Assembly: GCA_016870865.1 (NCBI GenBank)
Contig: VGAC01000009.1
Location: forward strand, 1 to 64,000
Length of the DNA: 64,000 nt
DNA from: Actinomycetota bacterium
GTDB lineage: Bacteria > Actinomycetota > Acidimicrobiia > Acidimicrobiales > Ilumatobacteraceae
Direction of reading: 5' to 3'
Positions 16,299-24,864 of the stretch are shown piece after piece. Each line of letters starts with the position of its first letter. Positions within the stretch are counted from its first letter, which is position 1. The notes below the pieces were generated by a model. It had not been told where the DNA came from. It worked only from the letters and a program-made list of their open reading frames with translations, and made no database searches. Both the position numbers and the translations under genes were made by a program.

Positions 16299-17458
16299 CG
16301 CCGAACCCGCGTCTTGCGCCGTTCGGTACGACGATCTTTGCGGAGATGTCGGCCTTGGCGGCCGAAATCGGCGCCGTGAACCTCGGGCAGGGGTTTCCCG
16401 ACAGCGACGGTCCCGCCGAGGTGCTCGACGCCGCCGTCGATGCGATTCGCTCGGGCCTCAACCAGTATCCGCCCGGGCCGGGAATGCCCGTGTTGCGTTC
16501 CGCGGTCGCCGACCATCAGCGACGGTTCTACGGGGTCGACTACGACATGGAGACAGAAGTGCTCGTCACCGCGGGTGCGACCGAGGCGATTGCCGGGGCG
16601 ATGCTGGGTTTGTTGCAGCCCGATGACGAGGTGATCGTCTTCGAACCGATGTACGACAGTTACCAGGCGTGCATCGCCCTGGCGGGAGCGCGTGCCGTAC
16701 CCGTGACCCTGCGTCCGCCCGACTACCGACCCGACATCGATCGTGTACGGGCGCTCGTCGGGCCGCGCACCCGGGCGATTCTGGTCAACTCCCCCCACAA
16801 CCCGACCGGCATGATGATGGACGAGGACGAACTCGGCGCCATCGCGGAAATTGCCGCGGAACGCGGCCTCGTGATCATCTCCGATGAGGTCTACGAACAC
16901 CTGGTCTTCGACGGATTCAGGCACCGCAGCATGGCCGAGTTCCCCGGCGCACGTGAACGAACGCTGGTGATATCGAGCGGCGGCAAGACCTTCCGCACGA
17001 CGGGTTGGAAGATCGGCTGGGTGTGCGGGCCTTCACACCTCGTTGCAGCCACTCGCGCGGCCAAACAGTTTCTCACCTACGTGAATGGCGCCCCGTTCCA
17101 GCCAGCGATCGCGCGTGGTCTGGGTCTGCCCGACGAGTACTTCCATGGCATCGCCGACGACTTGTGCAAGCGACGCGACGAACTCGTGCCCGCCTTGTGT
17201 TCGGTCGGATTCGAGGTGTTCCCGACACGGTCGACGTATTTCGTGACAGTCGATGCGGCACCTGTGATCCCGGGTATGGATGGCAGGGAATTCTGTCGGC
17301 GCATGGCCCACGACGCCGGTGTCGTGGCGATTCCGAACGTGGTCTTTTATTCGGAGGCAAACAAGGCCGCGGGTCGCAGCCTCGTGCGGTTCGCCTTCTG
17401 CAAGCGTCCCGAGGTGATCGCCGAGGCGGTCGAGCGCTTGCAAGGGTGGAAACCGTGA
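16295..17458 (+). CDS. PLP aminotransferase, KAT/YbdL (glutamine transaminase K)-like
   Basis: 387-aa fold-type I aminotransferase. NLGQGFPD near residue 30 is typical of kynurenine aminotransferase/glutamine transaminase K and E. coli YbdL. NSPHNPTG binds PLP, Lys231 in SSGGKTF should form the Schiff base, and the C-terminal R-F-A-F-C-K contains the carboxylate-binding Arg. These enzymes transfer amino groups from glutamine, methionine or aromatic amino acids to 2-oxo acids. It overlaps both neighbours by GTGA junctions, and the next gene encodes an omega-amidase, which strongly supports a glutamine transaminase role. Confidence 0.92.
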   Translation: MTPNPRLAPFGTTIFAEMSALAAEIGAVNLGQGFPDSDGPAEVLDAAVDAIRSGLNQYPPGPGMPVLRSAVADHQRRFYGVDYDMETEVLVTAGATEAIAGAMLGLLQPDDEVIVFEPMYDSYQACIALAGARAVPVTLRPPDYRPDIDRVRALVGPRTRAILVNSPHNPTGMMMDEDELGAIAEIAAERGLVIISDEVYEHLVFDGFRHRSMAEFPGARERTLVISSGGKTFRTTGWKIGWVCGPSHLVAATRAAKQFLTYVNGAPFQPAIARGLGLPDEYFHGIADDLCKRRDELVPALCSVGFEVFPTRSTYFVTVDAAPVIPGMDGREFCRRMAHDAGVVAIPNVVFYSEANKAAGRSLVRFAFCKRPEVIAEAVERLQGWKP

Positions 17459-18219
17459 AGGTCGCTGCGATCCAGCACGACATCGTGTGGCTCGACCGCG
17501 ACGCAAACTTCGCCCGGCTCGAACCGATGATCCGCGAAGCGGCCGCCGCCGATGCCCGTCTCGTCGTCTTGACCGAGATGTTCTCGACGGGGTTCGCAAT
17601 GGGAGACGAATGGGCGGCTCGTCTTGCCGAACCCCGCGGCGGTGCGTCATCGCAGTTCTTGTGTTCGGTTGCAAGAACCCACGGGGTCTGGGTGGCCGGA
17701 TCGTGTCCCGAACGCGCCACGGGCTCGTCTTTGCCGGCAAACACCCTCGTGATTGCCGGCCCGAACGGGGAGGTGCACAGATACGAAAAGATTCATCCCT
17801 TCAGCTTTGGGGGCGAGGACAAGTATTTCCGCGCCGGGTCGGGTCATCTCACCGTCGACATCGAAGGGGTCGCGGTCAGTGCGTTCGTGTGCTACGACCT
17901 GCGCTTTGCGGATCACTTCTGGGAACTGGCCGGCTCGACAGACCTCTTCATCGTGCCCGCCAACTGGCCCGCTTCGCGCGCCGAGCACTGGACGACGCTG
18001 CTCAATGCGCGTGCCATCGAGAATCAGTCCTATGTGCTGGGCGTCAACCGCGTCGGCACCGGTGGATCACTGCGGTACGGCGGGGGCTCAAGGATCGTGG
18101 CCCCATTCGGCGAGTGCCTCGCCGAGGCGCGTGAGGCGGAAACGATCCTGTATTCGGATGTGACGCACGATCGTGTCGTAGAGACGCGCGATCGCTACCC
18201 CTTTCTGCGCGATCGCTGA
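17455..18219 (+). CDS. Omega-amidase-like nitrilase superfamily protein (YafV/Nit2)
   Basis: 254-aa carbon-nitrogen hydrolase with the catalytic triad Glu41 (LTEMF), Lys112 (YEKIHPF) and Cys146 (FVCYDLRF). The last motif and EMFSTGF are typical of omega-amidases, which hydrolyse 2-oxoglutaramate or 2-oxosuccinamate to the dicarboxylate and ammonia. The GTG start overlaps the stop of the transaminase gene, giving the classic GTK/omega-amidase pathway: it makes glutamine transamination irreversible and can serve methionine salvage or nitrogen recovery. Confidence 0.92.
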   Translation: MKVAAIQHDIVWLDRDANFARLEPMIREAAAADARLVVLTEMFSTGFAMGDEWAARLAEPRGGASSQFLCSVARTHGVWVAGSCPERATGSSLPANTLVIAGPNGEVHRYEKIHPFSFGGEDKYFRAGSGHLTVDIEGVAVSAFVCYDLRFADHFWELAGSTDLFIVPANWPASRAEHWTTLLNARAIENQSYVLGVNRVGTGGSLRYGGGSRIVAPFGECLAEAREAETILYSDVTHDRVVETRDRYPFLRDR

Positions 18220-18223
18220 GGGC

Positions 18224-20509
18224 TCAGCGCATTTTGGGCCAGTTGGTGAATCTCTCGAGAGCGGCGAGGGTGGACTCCATCGAATCGGGGTGCACGGGGT
18301 GGGAAATCAGGAACCCCTGGGCCTTGGCGCAGCGCAGGTCTGCCAGCGACTGCAACTGGCGAACGCTCTCGACCCCCTCCGCGACGGTGTCCAGGCCGAG
18401 GGCCTCGGCCATGGCAATGATCGTCTTGACGAGCGAGCGTGAATGTACGTCGTCGGCCAGACCGGAAATGAAGGCGCGGTCAATCTTGAGACGCTGGATG
18501 GGGAACCGTTGCAGGAGCGACAAGGATGAGTACCCGGTCCCGAAGTCGTCGATGGCGACCCGCACTCCGAGTGTGTTGAGACGACGAAGCGTGACGAGAG
18601 CCTGGTCGGGCTCTGCCATCATGACGCCCTCGGTGACTTCGAGCCACAACTGCCGTGGCTCGATGCGGGACCGCGTCAAGGCCTCGCTCACCACCGACGT
18701 GAAGTTCGGGTCGTGAAGCTGACGCGGCGAGACGTTCACGGACATGGACGCCAAAACCGGGCACACCCCGCGGTCGATCCACTCGCGCAGATGGGAGAGT
18801 GCCTCAAGGAGTGCCCACGCACCGATCGGCACGATCGTCCCGGTTTCCTCGGCGATGGGTATGAACTCGGCCGGTGACACCGTGGTGCCGTCCTCTTGTT
18901 CCCAACGCATGAGAGCTTCGAAACCCACGACATCACCGAGCGTGATGTCGATGATCGGCTGGTGGACCAAACGCAACTCGCGTCGTTCGAGCGCGCGATA
19001 GAGGGCCGTTTCGACGGAGAGGCGTTGTGTGACGCGCTCGAGCATCGACTCGTCGAAAACTGCGATGCAGTTGCGACCCGCGTCCTTGGCGCGGTACATC
19101 GCCGTGTCCGCATTGCGCAGCAGTTCCTCGGCCGTCAGCGAACCGGTCGGGGAGGCGACTGCAACACCGATGCTCGCCGAGACAAAGACGTCACCCGGCT
19201 GCACATGCAGTGGTTCGTGGAAAGCGGCGAGCACGCGCTCGGCGAGATGTACGGCATCACCCGTCGCGTGCGACTGCGGGTCGAGAACGACGAATTCGTC
19301 TCCGCTGATCCGCCCAACCACGGTGCGTTCGGGAAGCATGCTGCGAAGTCTGTGTGCGACCGCTTGCAACACGTCGTCGCCCACCCCGTGGCCGAGGGAG
19401 TCGTTGATGTTCTTGAACCTGTCGACGTCGATGAAGAGCACCGTCGGTCGTCTGTCGGACCGCCACGCGCGATCGAGGGATTCGGCGATGTGGTCGAGCA
19501 TCAGGCTGCGGTTCGGGAGACCCGTCAACGGGTCGGTTTGTGCCATTTCGAGGAGCACGGCCTGCGAGCGCGCGTTGTCGCGAATGGCTTGGGCGACACG
19601 CGCGGTGACCACCACGGCGAGAACGAACAGCGACACGGTCCGCACCATTCGGTCGAGCCCGTCGGCGGGGTCCATCGTCGAGACGACGACGAGCGGGATG
19701 GTGAGGGCGAGTGTGGTGAGAATGAGGCGTCCCAGGACGGGCCGACGCGAACGGATCGATCCACGGTGGCTCAGGCCCCGCACCGAAGGGTGCACGAAAG
19801 TGGCCGACGCGAGGAAGAGGGATGTCACGTACGGGGCGTTCGAGAAACGGTTGGCCACCTCGAGATGGCCGGACTTGTCGATGGCATAGAGGAGGTCGCC
19901 GAGGAGCGAAAGCCCGATGGCGCTCGCGAGCATCCAAACCGCCACGGTGCGATCGACGTCGGAGAACAGCAGCGAGGTGAGCAGGAACAGCACGATGGTG
20001 CTGACCGCGAGGGTGACCCCGCGCAGGCCCGTGACGACGTTCGGCTCGACAATCGCGTCGATGGATGGCTCGATCAGAAGCACCCAGATGAGGATCCAGG
20101 TGCCGAGCGAGACGATCAGCGCGTCGCCGAGCGACCTGACGAGTGACGTGCCGCTGCGACGAACTGTCACCAAGAGGAGAGCGATGGCGAGTGTCACCTG
20201 CACGGCAAGAAATCCCGATTCAGAGGCAATCTGCCAACCGCTGCCGCTGCCCACGGCACCAAAGATCTGGGCCGTGGTCGAAAACACCGCAATGGCCAGC
20301 ACAAACGCCCACGTCGAAGCAGGGGGGCGGTGTGTGGCGAGCCCGGCGACGACCCCGATCGCTAGTTGCACGGTCGCCGCGAGGTAGATGACGTCGTTGG
20401 CGCCCGCGTCGTCGATCAGGGTATGCAGAAGTCCTGCACCCAGGCCGATGGCGACGAGAACCCAGGCGATGCGTGAAAAGCTTGTGCGCACTGGGTTTTG
20501 AGCGTACAC
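18224..20509 (-). CDS. Membrane-bound GGDEF-EAL cyclic-di-GMP protein
   Basis: 761-aa protein. About eight to nine hydrophobic segments occupy residues 12-305 and resemble a membrane sensor. A GGDEF domain (about 325-490) carries the signature as S-G-D-E-F (402-406), a variant often still active in diguanylate cyclases. The EAL domain (about 500-755) keeps E-A-L (531-533), D-D-F-G-T-G-Y (654-660), K-I-D-R and E-G-V-E, so c-di-GMP phosphodiesterase activity is expected. The likely role is turnover of c-di-GMP in response to a membrane or extracellular signal. The start is GTG 20509. It is convergent with the omega-amidase gene (four-base gap). Confidence 0.93.
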   Translation of the reverse strand: MYAQNPVRTSFSRIAWVLVAIGLGAGLLHTLIDDAGANDVIYLAATVQLAIGVVAGLATHRPPASTWAFVLAIAVFSTTAQIFGAVGSGSGWQIASESGFLAVQVTLAIALLLVTVRRSGTSLVRSLGDALIVSLGTWILIWVLLIEPSIDAIVEPNVVTGLRGVTLAVSTIVLFLLTSLLFSDVDRTVAVWMLASAIGLSLLGDLLYAIDKSGHLEVANRFSNAPYVTSLFLASATFVHPSVRGLSHRGSIRSRRPVLGRLILTTLALTIPLVVVSTMDPADGLDRMVRTVSLFVLAVVVTARVAQAIRDNARSQAVLLEMAQTDPLTGLPNRSLMLDHIAESLDRAWRSDRRPTVLFIDVDRFKNINDSLGHGVGDDVLQAVAHRLRSMLPERTVVGRISGDEFVVLDPQSHATGDAVHLAERVLAAFHEPLHVQPGDVFVSASIGVAVASPTGSLTAEELLRNADTAMYRAKDAGRNCIAVFDESMLERVTQRLSVETALYRALERRELRLVHQPIIDITLGDVVGFEALMRWEQEDGTTVSPAEFIPIAEETGTIVPIGAWALLEALSHLREWIDRGVCPVLASMSVNVSPRQLHDPNFTSVVSEALTRSRIEPRQLWLEVTEGVMMAEPDQALVTLRRLNTLGVRVAIDDFGTGYSSLSLLQRFPIQRLKIDRAFISGLADDVHSRSLVKTIIAMAEALGLDTVAEGVESVRQLQSLADLRCAKAQGFLISHPVHPDSMESTLAALERFTNWPKMR

Positions 20510-20580
20510 ATGCCTGCTTTGGCGGGGGTGGATCGCCTAGTCTCTGGGTGGGCGGAGCTCGACCCGACTTGAGCCCCTCC

Positions 20581-21183
20581 ATGCACGTCACCCGACATTC
20601 CGCGGTTTTTGACCCGACGTTGATCGATCGTCTGTGGGCGCTCTACTCGCGTGCCTATCTGCCCGTCGTGGAGAGCACCGTGACCCACGAGATGCTCGAC
20701 CGTCAGGAATTCACGTTGCAGTTGCGTTCGTCGGTCAACCGCGTGTGGGTCGTCTGGGAAGGAGCCCTTCCGGTGGCAATGACCGTGATCTCGACCGATG
20801 TTCGCGCGACGCGCTGGTTGTCGGAGCATTTTTTTGCCAAGAATTTTCCCGAGAGATTCGCCGCCGGCCAGGTGCACTACGTGGTTTGGGCGATCGTCGA
20901 CCCCGACTACGTGGCGCGCGGGGCGGTGGTACACCTCGGCAAGCATTGTCTGGCCGTCGAGGCCGAGGAGGGTGCGCTTCTCGTTTTCGACACCCCGGAA
21001 GTCAACCAACCCAGGGAAACCGGAGGGTCGGCGGAACTGCTCTTGCGACTCGCCCGTATGGTTTCCGACGCCGACTTGGTGCCGATTTCGGTGCAGAGGT
21101 ACTACGCGATCAGTTTCCCCACGCAGTCCCGCTACCGTGATGGAGCAGATGTCGAACACGTTCTCCAGCGCCCGATCAGTTGA
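20581..21183 (+). CDS. Hypothetical protein upstream of phoH
   Basis: 200-aa soluble protein of unrecognised family. The strand pattern RVWVVWEGALPVAMTV ... HYVVWAIVDPDYVARG is vaguely like an N-acetyltransferase core, but the acetyl-CoA loop is not recognisable. It overlaps the start of phoH by 44 bases in another frame, implying co-transcription and probably coupled translation. The start is uncertain: ATG 20581 is used, although GTG 20548 lies close behind a TAGTCT box at 20538-20543. Confidence 0.6.
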   Translation: MHVTRHSAVFDPTLIDRLWALYSRAYLPVVESTVTHEMLDRQEFTLQLRSSVNRVWVVWEGALPVAMTVISTDVRATRWLSEHFFAKNFPERFAAGQVHYVVWAIVDPDYVARGAVVHLGKHCLAVEAEEGALLVFDTPEVNQPRETGGSAELLLRLARMVSDADLVPISVQRYYAISFPTQSRYRDGADVEHVLQRPIS

Positions 21184-22111
21184 CGTCGTCGTCCCGGGCG
21201 CCCACTTGATGGCGGACCTGCTCGGTCTGCGTGACGGCAATCTTCGGATGGTCGAGCGCGCGTTCCCCGACACCGATGTCTCGGTGCGCGGCAACGTGAT
21301 CCACCTCGAGGGCGGTCGAACCGAGGTCGTCGGCCGACTCTTTGAAGAACTCGTCCGCCTCCTGCAGCGCGGTGAGCCACTCGACGAGACGGTTGTCGGA
21401 CGCTCGATCGACATGGTGCGCAGTGATCAGCTCCCCAGCATCGTGCTTTCGGACGAGATCGTTCGCGTGGCAAAGGGCCGTTCGGTCAAACCCAAGACGG
21501 CGGGCCAGAAGCGCTACGTGGACGCGATCCGGGAGAACGTCATCACCTTCGGCATCGGACCCGCGGGCACGGGCAAAAGTTGGCTGGCAGTCGCCATGGC
21601 CGTGCAGGCCCTGCAGGCCAAGCAGGTGCAGCGCATCATTCTGACGCGTCCCGCCGTCGAAGCCGGTGAGCGTCTCGGCTTCCTGCCGGGTGACCTGATG
21701 GCGAAGATCGATCCGTACCTGCGCCCTCTCTACGACGCGCTCTACGACATGCTCGAACCTGAGGCGGCCGCACGACTCGTCGAACGTCAGGCGATCGAGG
21801 TCGCCCCGCTGGCGTTCATGCGAGGTCGGACGCTGAACAACTCCTTCATCATTCTCGATGAAGCACAGAACACGACTCCCGAGCAGATGAAGATGTTCCT
21901 CACGCGTATCGGCTTCAATTCACGCGTTGTCGTCACCGGCGACATGACACAGGTCGACGTCGCCCAGGGCAAGAGTGGATTGGTGGACCTGGAGCGGATA
22001 CTCACGGGAATCGATGGCCTCGCCTTCGTCCATCTGGGCAAGGGCGACGTCGTACGGCACCGAATCGTCGCCGACATCGTCTCGGCGTACGAGGACGCCG
22101 GCCGGGACTGA
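21140..22111 (+). CDS. phoH: PhoH-like ATPase
   Basis: 323-aa protein. The N-terminal region (about 1-110) has S-V-R-G-N-V-I-H-L-E-G, matching the KH-like N-domain of mycobacterial PhoH1. The ATPase domain has Walker A GPAGTGKS and the D-E-A-Q-N Walker B typical of PhoH. PhoH-like proteins are ATPases or RNA helicases linked to RNA metabolism and phosphate stress. ATG 21140 keeps the conserved SVDVVVP segment. phoH, ybeY and the CorC-like gene form the operon order known from mycobacteria (gaps 6 and 7 bases). Confidence 0.93.
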   Translation: MEQMSNTFSSARSVDVVVPGAHLMADLLGLRDGNLRMVERAFPDTDVSVRGNVIHLEGGRTEVVGRLFEELVRLLQRGEPLDETVVGRSIDMVRSDQLPSIVLSDEIVRVAKGRSVKPKTAGQKRYVDAIRENVITFGIGPAGTGKSWLAVAMAVQALQAKQVQRIILTRPAVEAGERLGFLPGDLMAKIDPYLRPLYDALYDMLEPEAAARLVERQAIEVAPLAFMRGRTLNNSFIILDEAQNTTPEQMKMFLTRIGFNSRVVVTGDMTQVDVAQGKSGLVDLERILTGIDGLAFVHLGKGDVVRHRIVADIVSAYEDAGRD

Positions 22112-22117
22112 CCAACG

Positions 22118-22726
22118 ATGGTGGGCTTTCTGTCACGTCAGCGTCGCGCGCGTCGCATCGGTGGCGACGGGGCAATCCAGGTCTTTTGTGCCGACGAACA
22201 GTCCGACATCGCGATCGACGTCGACAACTGGCGCCGTCTGGTTGGCTCGGTACTCGTTGCAGAGGGTGTTCGGGGCGTGGCTGAGTTGAGTGTCTTGTTC
22301 GTCGATGAGGCAACGATCACCGAGATGAATCGTGTGCACATGGACAAAGACGGACCGACGGACGTGCTGGCATTTCCGATCGACGCGGTGGTCGTCGGGG
22401 AATCACCCGGGCCCGGGCGCATCTCCCGCGGCCCCGACCGCGCCGAGGTCGACGCCGACGACCACCCCTTATTGCTGGGCGACGTCGTCGTGTGCCCCGC
22501 CGTGGCTGCTCGTCAGGCGCCCACGCATGCCGGAAACCTCGTCGACGAACTGGCTCTTTTGATCACGCATGGAGTGCTGCATGTGCTCGGTTACGATCAT
22601 GCCGATGACGTCCAGCGGATCGCCATGCAGCGACGCGAAACCGCGTTGCTCGAGGAAATCCACTGGGGAGGACCCGCTCCCGGTGGTTTTCGGATCGATC
22701 ATTTCGAGGATGGTCCGGTGAAATGA
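22118..22726 (+). CDS. ybeY: Endoribonuclease YbeY
   Basis: 202-aa UPF0054 metalloprotein involved in 16S rRNA 3'-end maturation and ribosome quality control. The zinc site H-G-x-L-H-V-L-G-Y-D-H is intact. The body (DVLAFPID) matches the family, but an insertion of about 30 residues (VVVGESPGPGRISRGPDRAEVD) sits before LLGDVVVCP, and the N-terminus is extended by roughly 20 basic residues. It lies between phoH and the CorC-type gene. Confidence 0.95.
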   Translation: MVGFLSRQRRARRIGGDGAIQVFCADEQSDIAIDVDNWRRLVGSVLVAEGVRGVAELSVLFVDEATITEMNRVHMDKDGPTDVLAFPIDAVVVGESPGPGRISRGPDRAEVDADDHPLLLGDVVVCPAVAARQAPTHAGNLVDELALLITHGVLHVLGYDHADDVQRIAMQRRETALLEEIHWGGPAPGGFRIDHFEDGPVK

Positions 22727-22733
22727 AGTGTTG

Positions 22734-24029
22734 ATGTCGAATGTCGCCCTTGTGGCGGCGGCCCCGACGGGTGGGGACTGGGGAATGCTGACGGCGATCC
22801 TTCTCCTCCTCGTCATCCTGATTTTTCTCGCCGCCGCCGAAATGGGCCTGTCGAAGATGACAAAGCCGAAGGCGGCCGCGATGGCCGATCAGGGCCTGAA
22901 GTCGGGTCGCGCATTGTCGCGTCTCGTCGAGGATCCCGCGCGTTGGGTGAACCCGATTCTTCTCACGGTCAACGTCTGTCAGACGGTGCAGGCGACCCTC
23001 ACCGGTGTCGTGGCCGGCAGGCTTTTCGGGGCGGCCGGCGTGGTGATCGGTATTGCGGCAAATGTCGTGGTGTTCTACGTGCTCGCCGAGGCGGTGCCGA
23101 AAACCTACGCGGTGATCTATCCGGAGAAGGCGGCGTTGCTGGCGGCGCGACCCGTGTGGACCCTGGCGAACTTCTGGCCCCTGCAGTTCGTGTCACGGGG
23201 TCTCATTTCTCTCACGAACATGATCGTGAGGGGCAAGGGCCTGCAGCAGGGCCCGTTCGTATCCGAACAGGAGTTGCTCGGCATCGTCGAGGCCGCCGCA
23301 CAGGATGAGATCATCGAGCATGAGGAAAGAGAGTTGATCGAGTCGATCATCGAGTTCGGTGACACGGTGGTTCGCGAGGTCATGGTGCCACGGCCCGACA
23401 TGGTCACCATCGACCACGGTCTGACGGTCACTGGGGCGCTCGACGTCGCGATCACCGAGGGATTCAGCAGGCTTCCTGTGGTGCGCGAGTTCGACGACGA
23501 CATCGACGTGGTGGGTCTGGCCTTCGCGAAGGACTTGATGCGCGCCGAGCGTGAGGGTCGCGGGGCCGAGTCCATCACCTCCCTTGTTCGCAACGTACGG
23601 ATCGTTCCGGAGAACAAGCCCGTCAGTCGTCTCATGCGTGAAATGCAGACCGACAAGTTCCACATGGCCGTCGTCGCCGACGAACACGGATCGATCGCGG
23701 GCATCGTTTCGCTGGAGGACTGCCTCGAGGAGCTCGTGGGGGAAATCGTCGACGAGTTCGACCAGGAAGAACAAGGAATAAAACATCTCTCGAACGGTGA
23801 CTATCTCGTCGTAGGCAAAACATCCGTGAGCGATGTGAACGATCTGCTCGACATCCGGATTCCGGATGACGACTGGGACACGATTGCGGGTTTCGTGTTC
23901 AACGTTCTCGAGCATGTTCCCCGGCCCGGTGAGTTCGTCGACCATGACGGCTGGCGGTTCGCTGCCGAGACGGTCGAGGGCCGTCGCATTGCCGTTCTAC
24001 GCGTGTCGGCAAGACCGCGCACCGACTAG
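22734..24029 (+). CDS. CNNM/CorC-type transporter (DUF21, CBS pair, CorC domain)
   Basis: 431-aa membrane protein. A DUF21/CNNM transmembrane region has helices near 16-36 and in the 70-150 region and contains the LAEAVPKTYA motif. Two CBS domains (about 205-330, starting VREVMVPRPDM) and a C-terminal CorC_HlyC domain (about 345-430) follow. Members export or sense Mg2+/Co2+. GTG 22728 is an alternative start. Its TAG stop (24027-24029) is embedded in the -10 box of the next gene. Confidence 0.92.
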   Translation: MSNVALVAAAPTGGDWGMLTAILLLLVILIFLAAAEMGLSKMTKPKAAAMADQGLKSGRALSRLVEDPARWVNPILLTVNVCQTVQATLTGVVAGRLFGAAGVVIGIAANVVVFYVLAEAVPKTYAVIYPEKAALLAARPVWTLANFWPLQFVSRGLISLTNMIVRGKGLQQGPFVSEQELLGIVEAAAQDEIIEHEERELIESIIEFGDTVVREVMVPRPDMVTIDHGLTVTGALDVAITEGFSRLPVVREFDDDIDVVGLAFAKDLMRAEREGRGAESITSLVRNVRIVPENKPVSRLMREMQTDKFHMAVVADEHGSIAGIVSLEDCLEELVGEIVDEFDQEEQGIKHLSNGDYLVVGKTSVSDVNDLLDIRIPDDDWDTIAGFVFNVLEHVPRPGEFVDHDGWRFAAETVEGRRIAVLRVSARPRTD

Positions 24030-24032
24030 TTT
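24027..24032 (+). promoter_or_regulatory. -10 box TAGTTT overlapping the upstream stop codon
   Basis: TAGTTT begins with the TAG stop of the CorC-type gene and ends six bases before ATG 24039. Confidence 0.6.
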
Positions 24033-24038
24033 GTTTCG

Positions 24039-24785
24039 ATGGAAATCTCGCTGTCGGGCCGCGTTGCCCTCGTCACGGGTGCATCCAAGGGCATCGGTCT
24101 GGCAATCGCCAAGACGATGGCCGAAAGCGGGGCCAAAGTCATGCTCTCGTCGCGTAAAGAGGACAAGCTGCGCGCGGCGGCCACGGGTATCGACGGAGAG
24201 ACCGACGTGTTCGCGGCAAACGCAGGAGATCTGCCCGCAGCGTCGGCGTGCATCGACGCGACACTCGAACGGTTCGGTGCGATCGACATTCTCGTCAACA
24301 ATGCCGCGACGAATCCCCACTTCGGCAAGACACTCGGAGTCGACGAGGGACGTTTCGGCAAGACCTTTGACGTGAACCTGAAGGGGCCACTCTTTTGGAC
24401 CCAGATGGTTCATGAGCGCTGGATGAGCGCCCACCCGGGGGTGATCATCAACATCGCATCGGTTGGTGGCATGCGCGCCGAGATCGGTCTCGGTGTCTAC
24501 AACCTCACCAAGGCGGCACTCATCCACATGACGCGTCAGTTGGCCAGCGAAATTGGCCCGTCGCGGGTGGTCGGTATCGCACCCGGGTTGGTGAAGACCG
24601 ATTTCGCCGCCGTACTCGTCGACAACTTCGGTGAAACGCTGGCCGCACGTCTACCAACGAAGCGTCTCGGCGAGCCACAGGACATCGCAAACCTCGCCGT
24701 GTTTCTTGCGTCGGATGCCGCAAGTTGGATCACCGGCGAGACCTACGTCATTGACGGCGGAGCAGGGGTGGCCGGTCCGGCCTGA
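24039..24785 (+). CDS. Short-chain dehydrogenase/reductase
   Basis: 248-aa classical SDR: TGASKGIG, NNAATN in place of NNAG, catalytic Ser in N-I-A-S and Y-N-L-T-K, with the C-terminal V-I-D-G-G-A-G common to NADP-linked 3-oxoacyl reductase-like SDRs. Substrate unknown. It is leaderless. It faces menE on the opposite strand across a 79-base gap containing a hairpin. Confidence 0.9.
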   Translation: MEISLSGRVALVTGASKGIGLAIAKTMAESGAKVMLSSRKEDKLRAAATGIDGETDVFAANAGDLPAASACIDATLERFGAIDILVNNAATNPHFGKTLGVDEGRFGKTFDVNLKGPLFWTQMVHERWMSAHPGVIINIASVGGMRAEIGLGVYNLTKAALIHMTRQLASEIGPSRVVGIAPGLVKTDFAAVLVDNFGETLAARLPTKRLGEPQDIANLAVFLASDAASWITGETYVIDGGAGVAGPA

Positions 24786-24822
24786 GCGTCACACACCCGC
24801 TGCGGTTGCGTGGCGAACGAGA

Positions 24823-24837
24823 GGTCGGGCGCCGACC
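24823..24837. terminator. Hairpin between convergent genes
   Basis: GGTCGG (24823-24828), a three-base loop GCG, and CCGACC (24832-24837) form a perfect six-pair stem in the 79-base gap between the SDR and menE stops. There is no T-run on either strand, so termination would be atypical. It is one of only two convergent gaps here with room for a terminator. Confidence 0.4.
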
Positions 24838-24864
24838 CCTGACGTCGAAACGCAACCCGAAATT

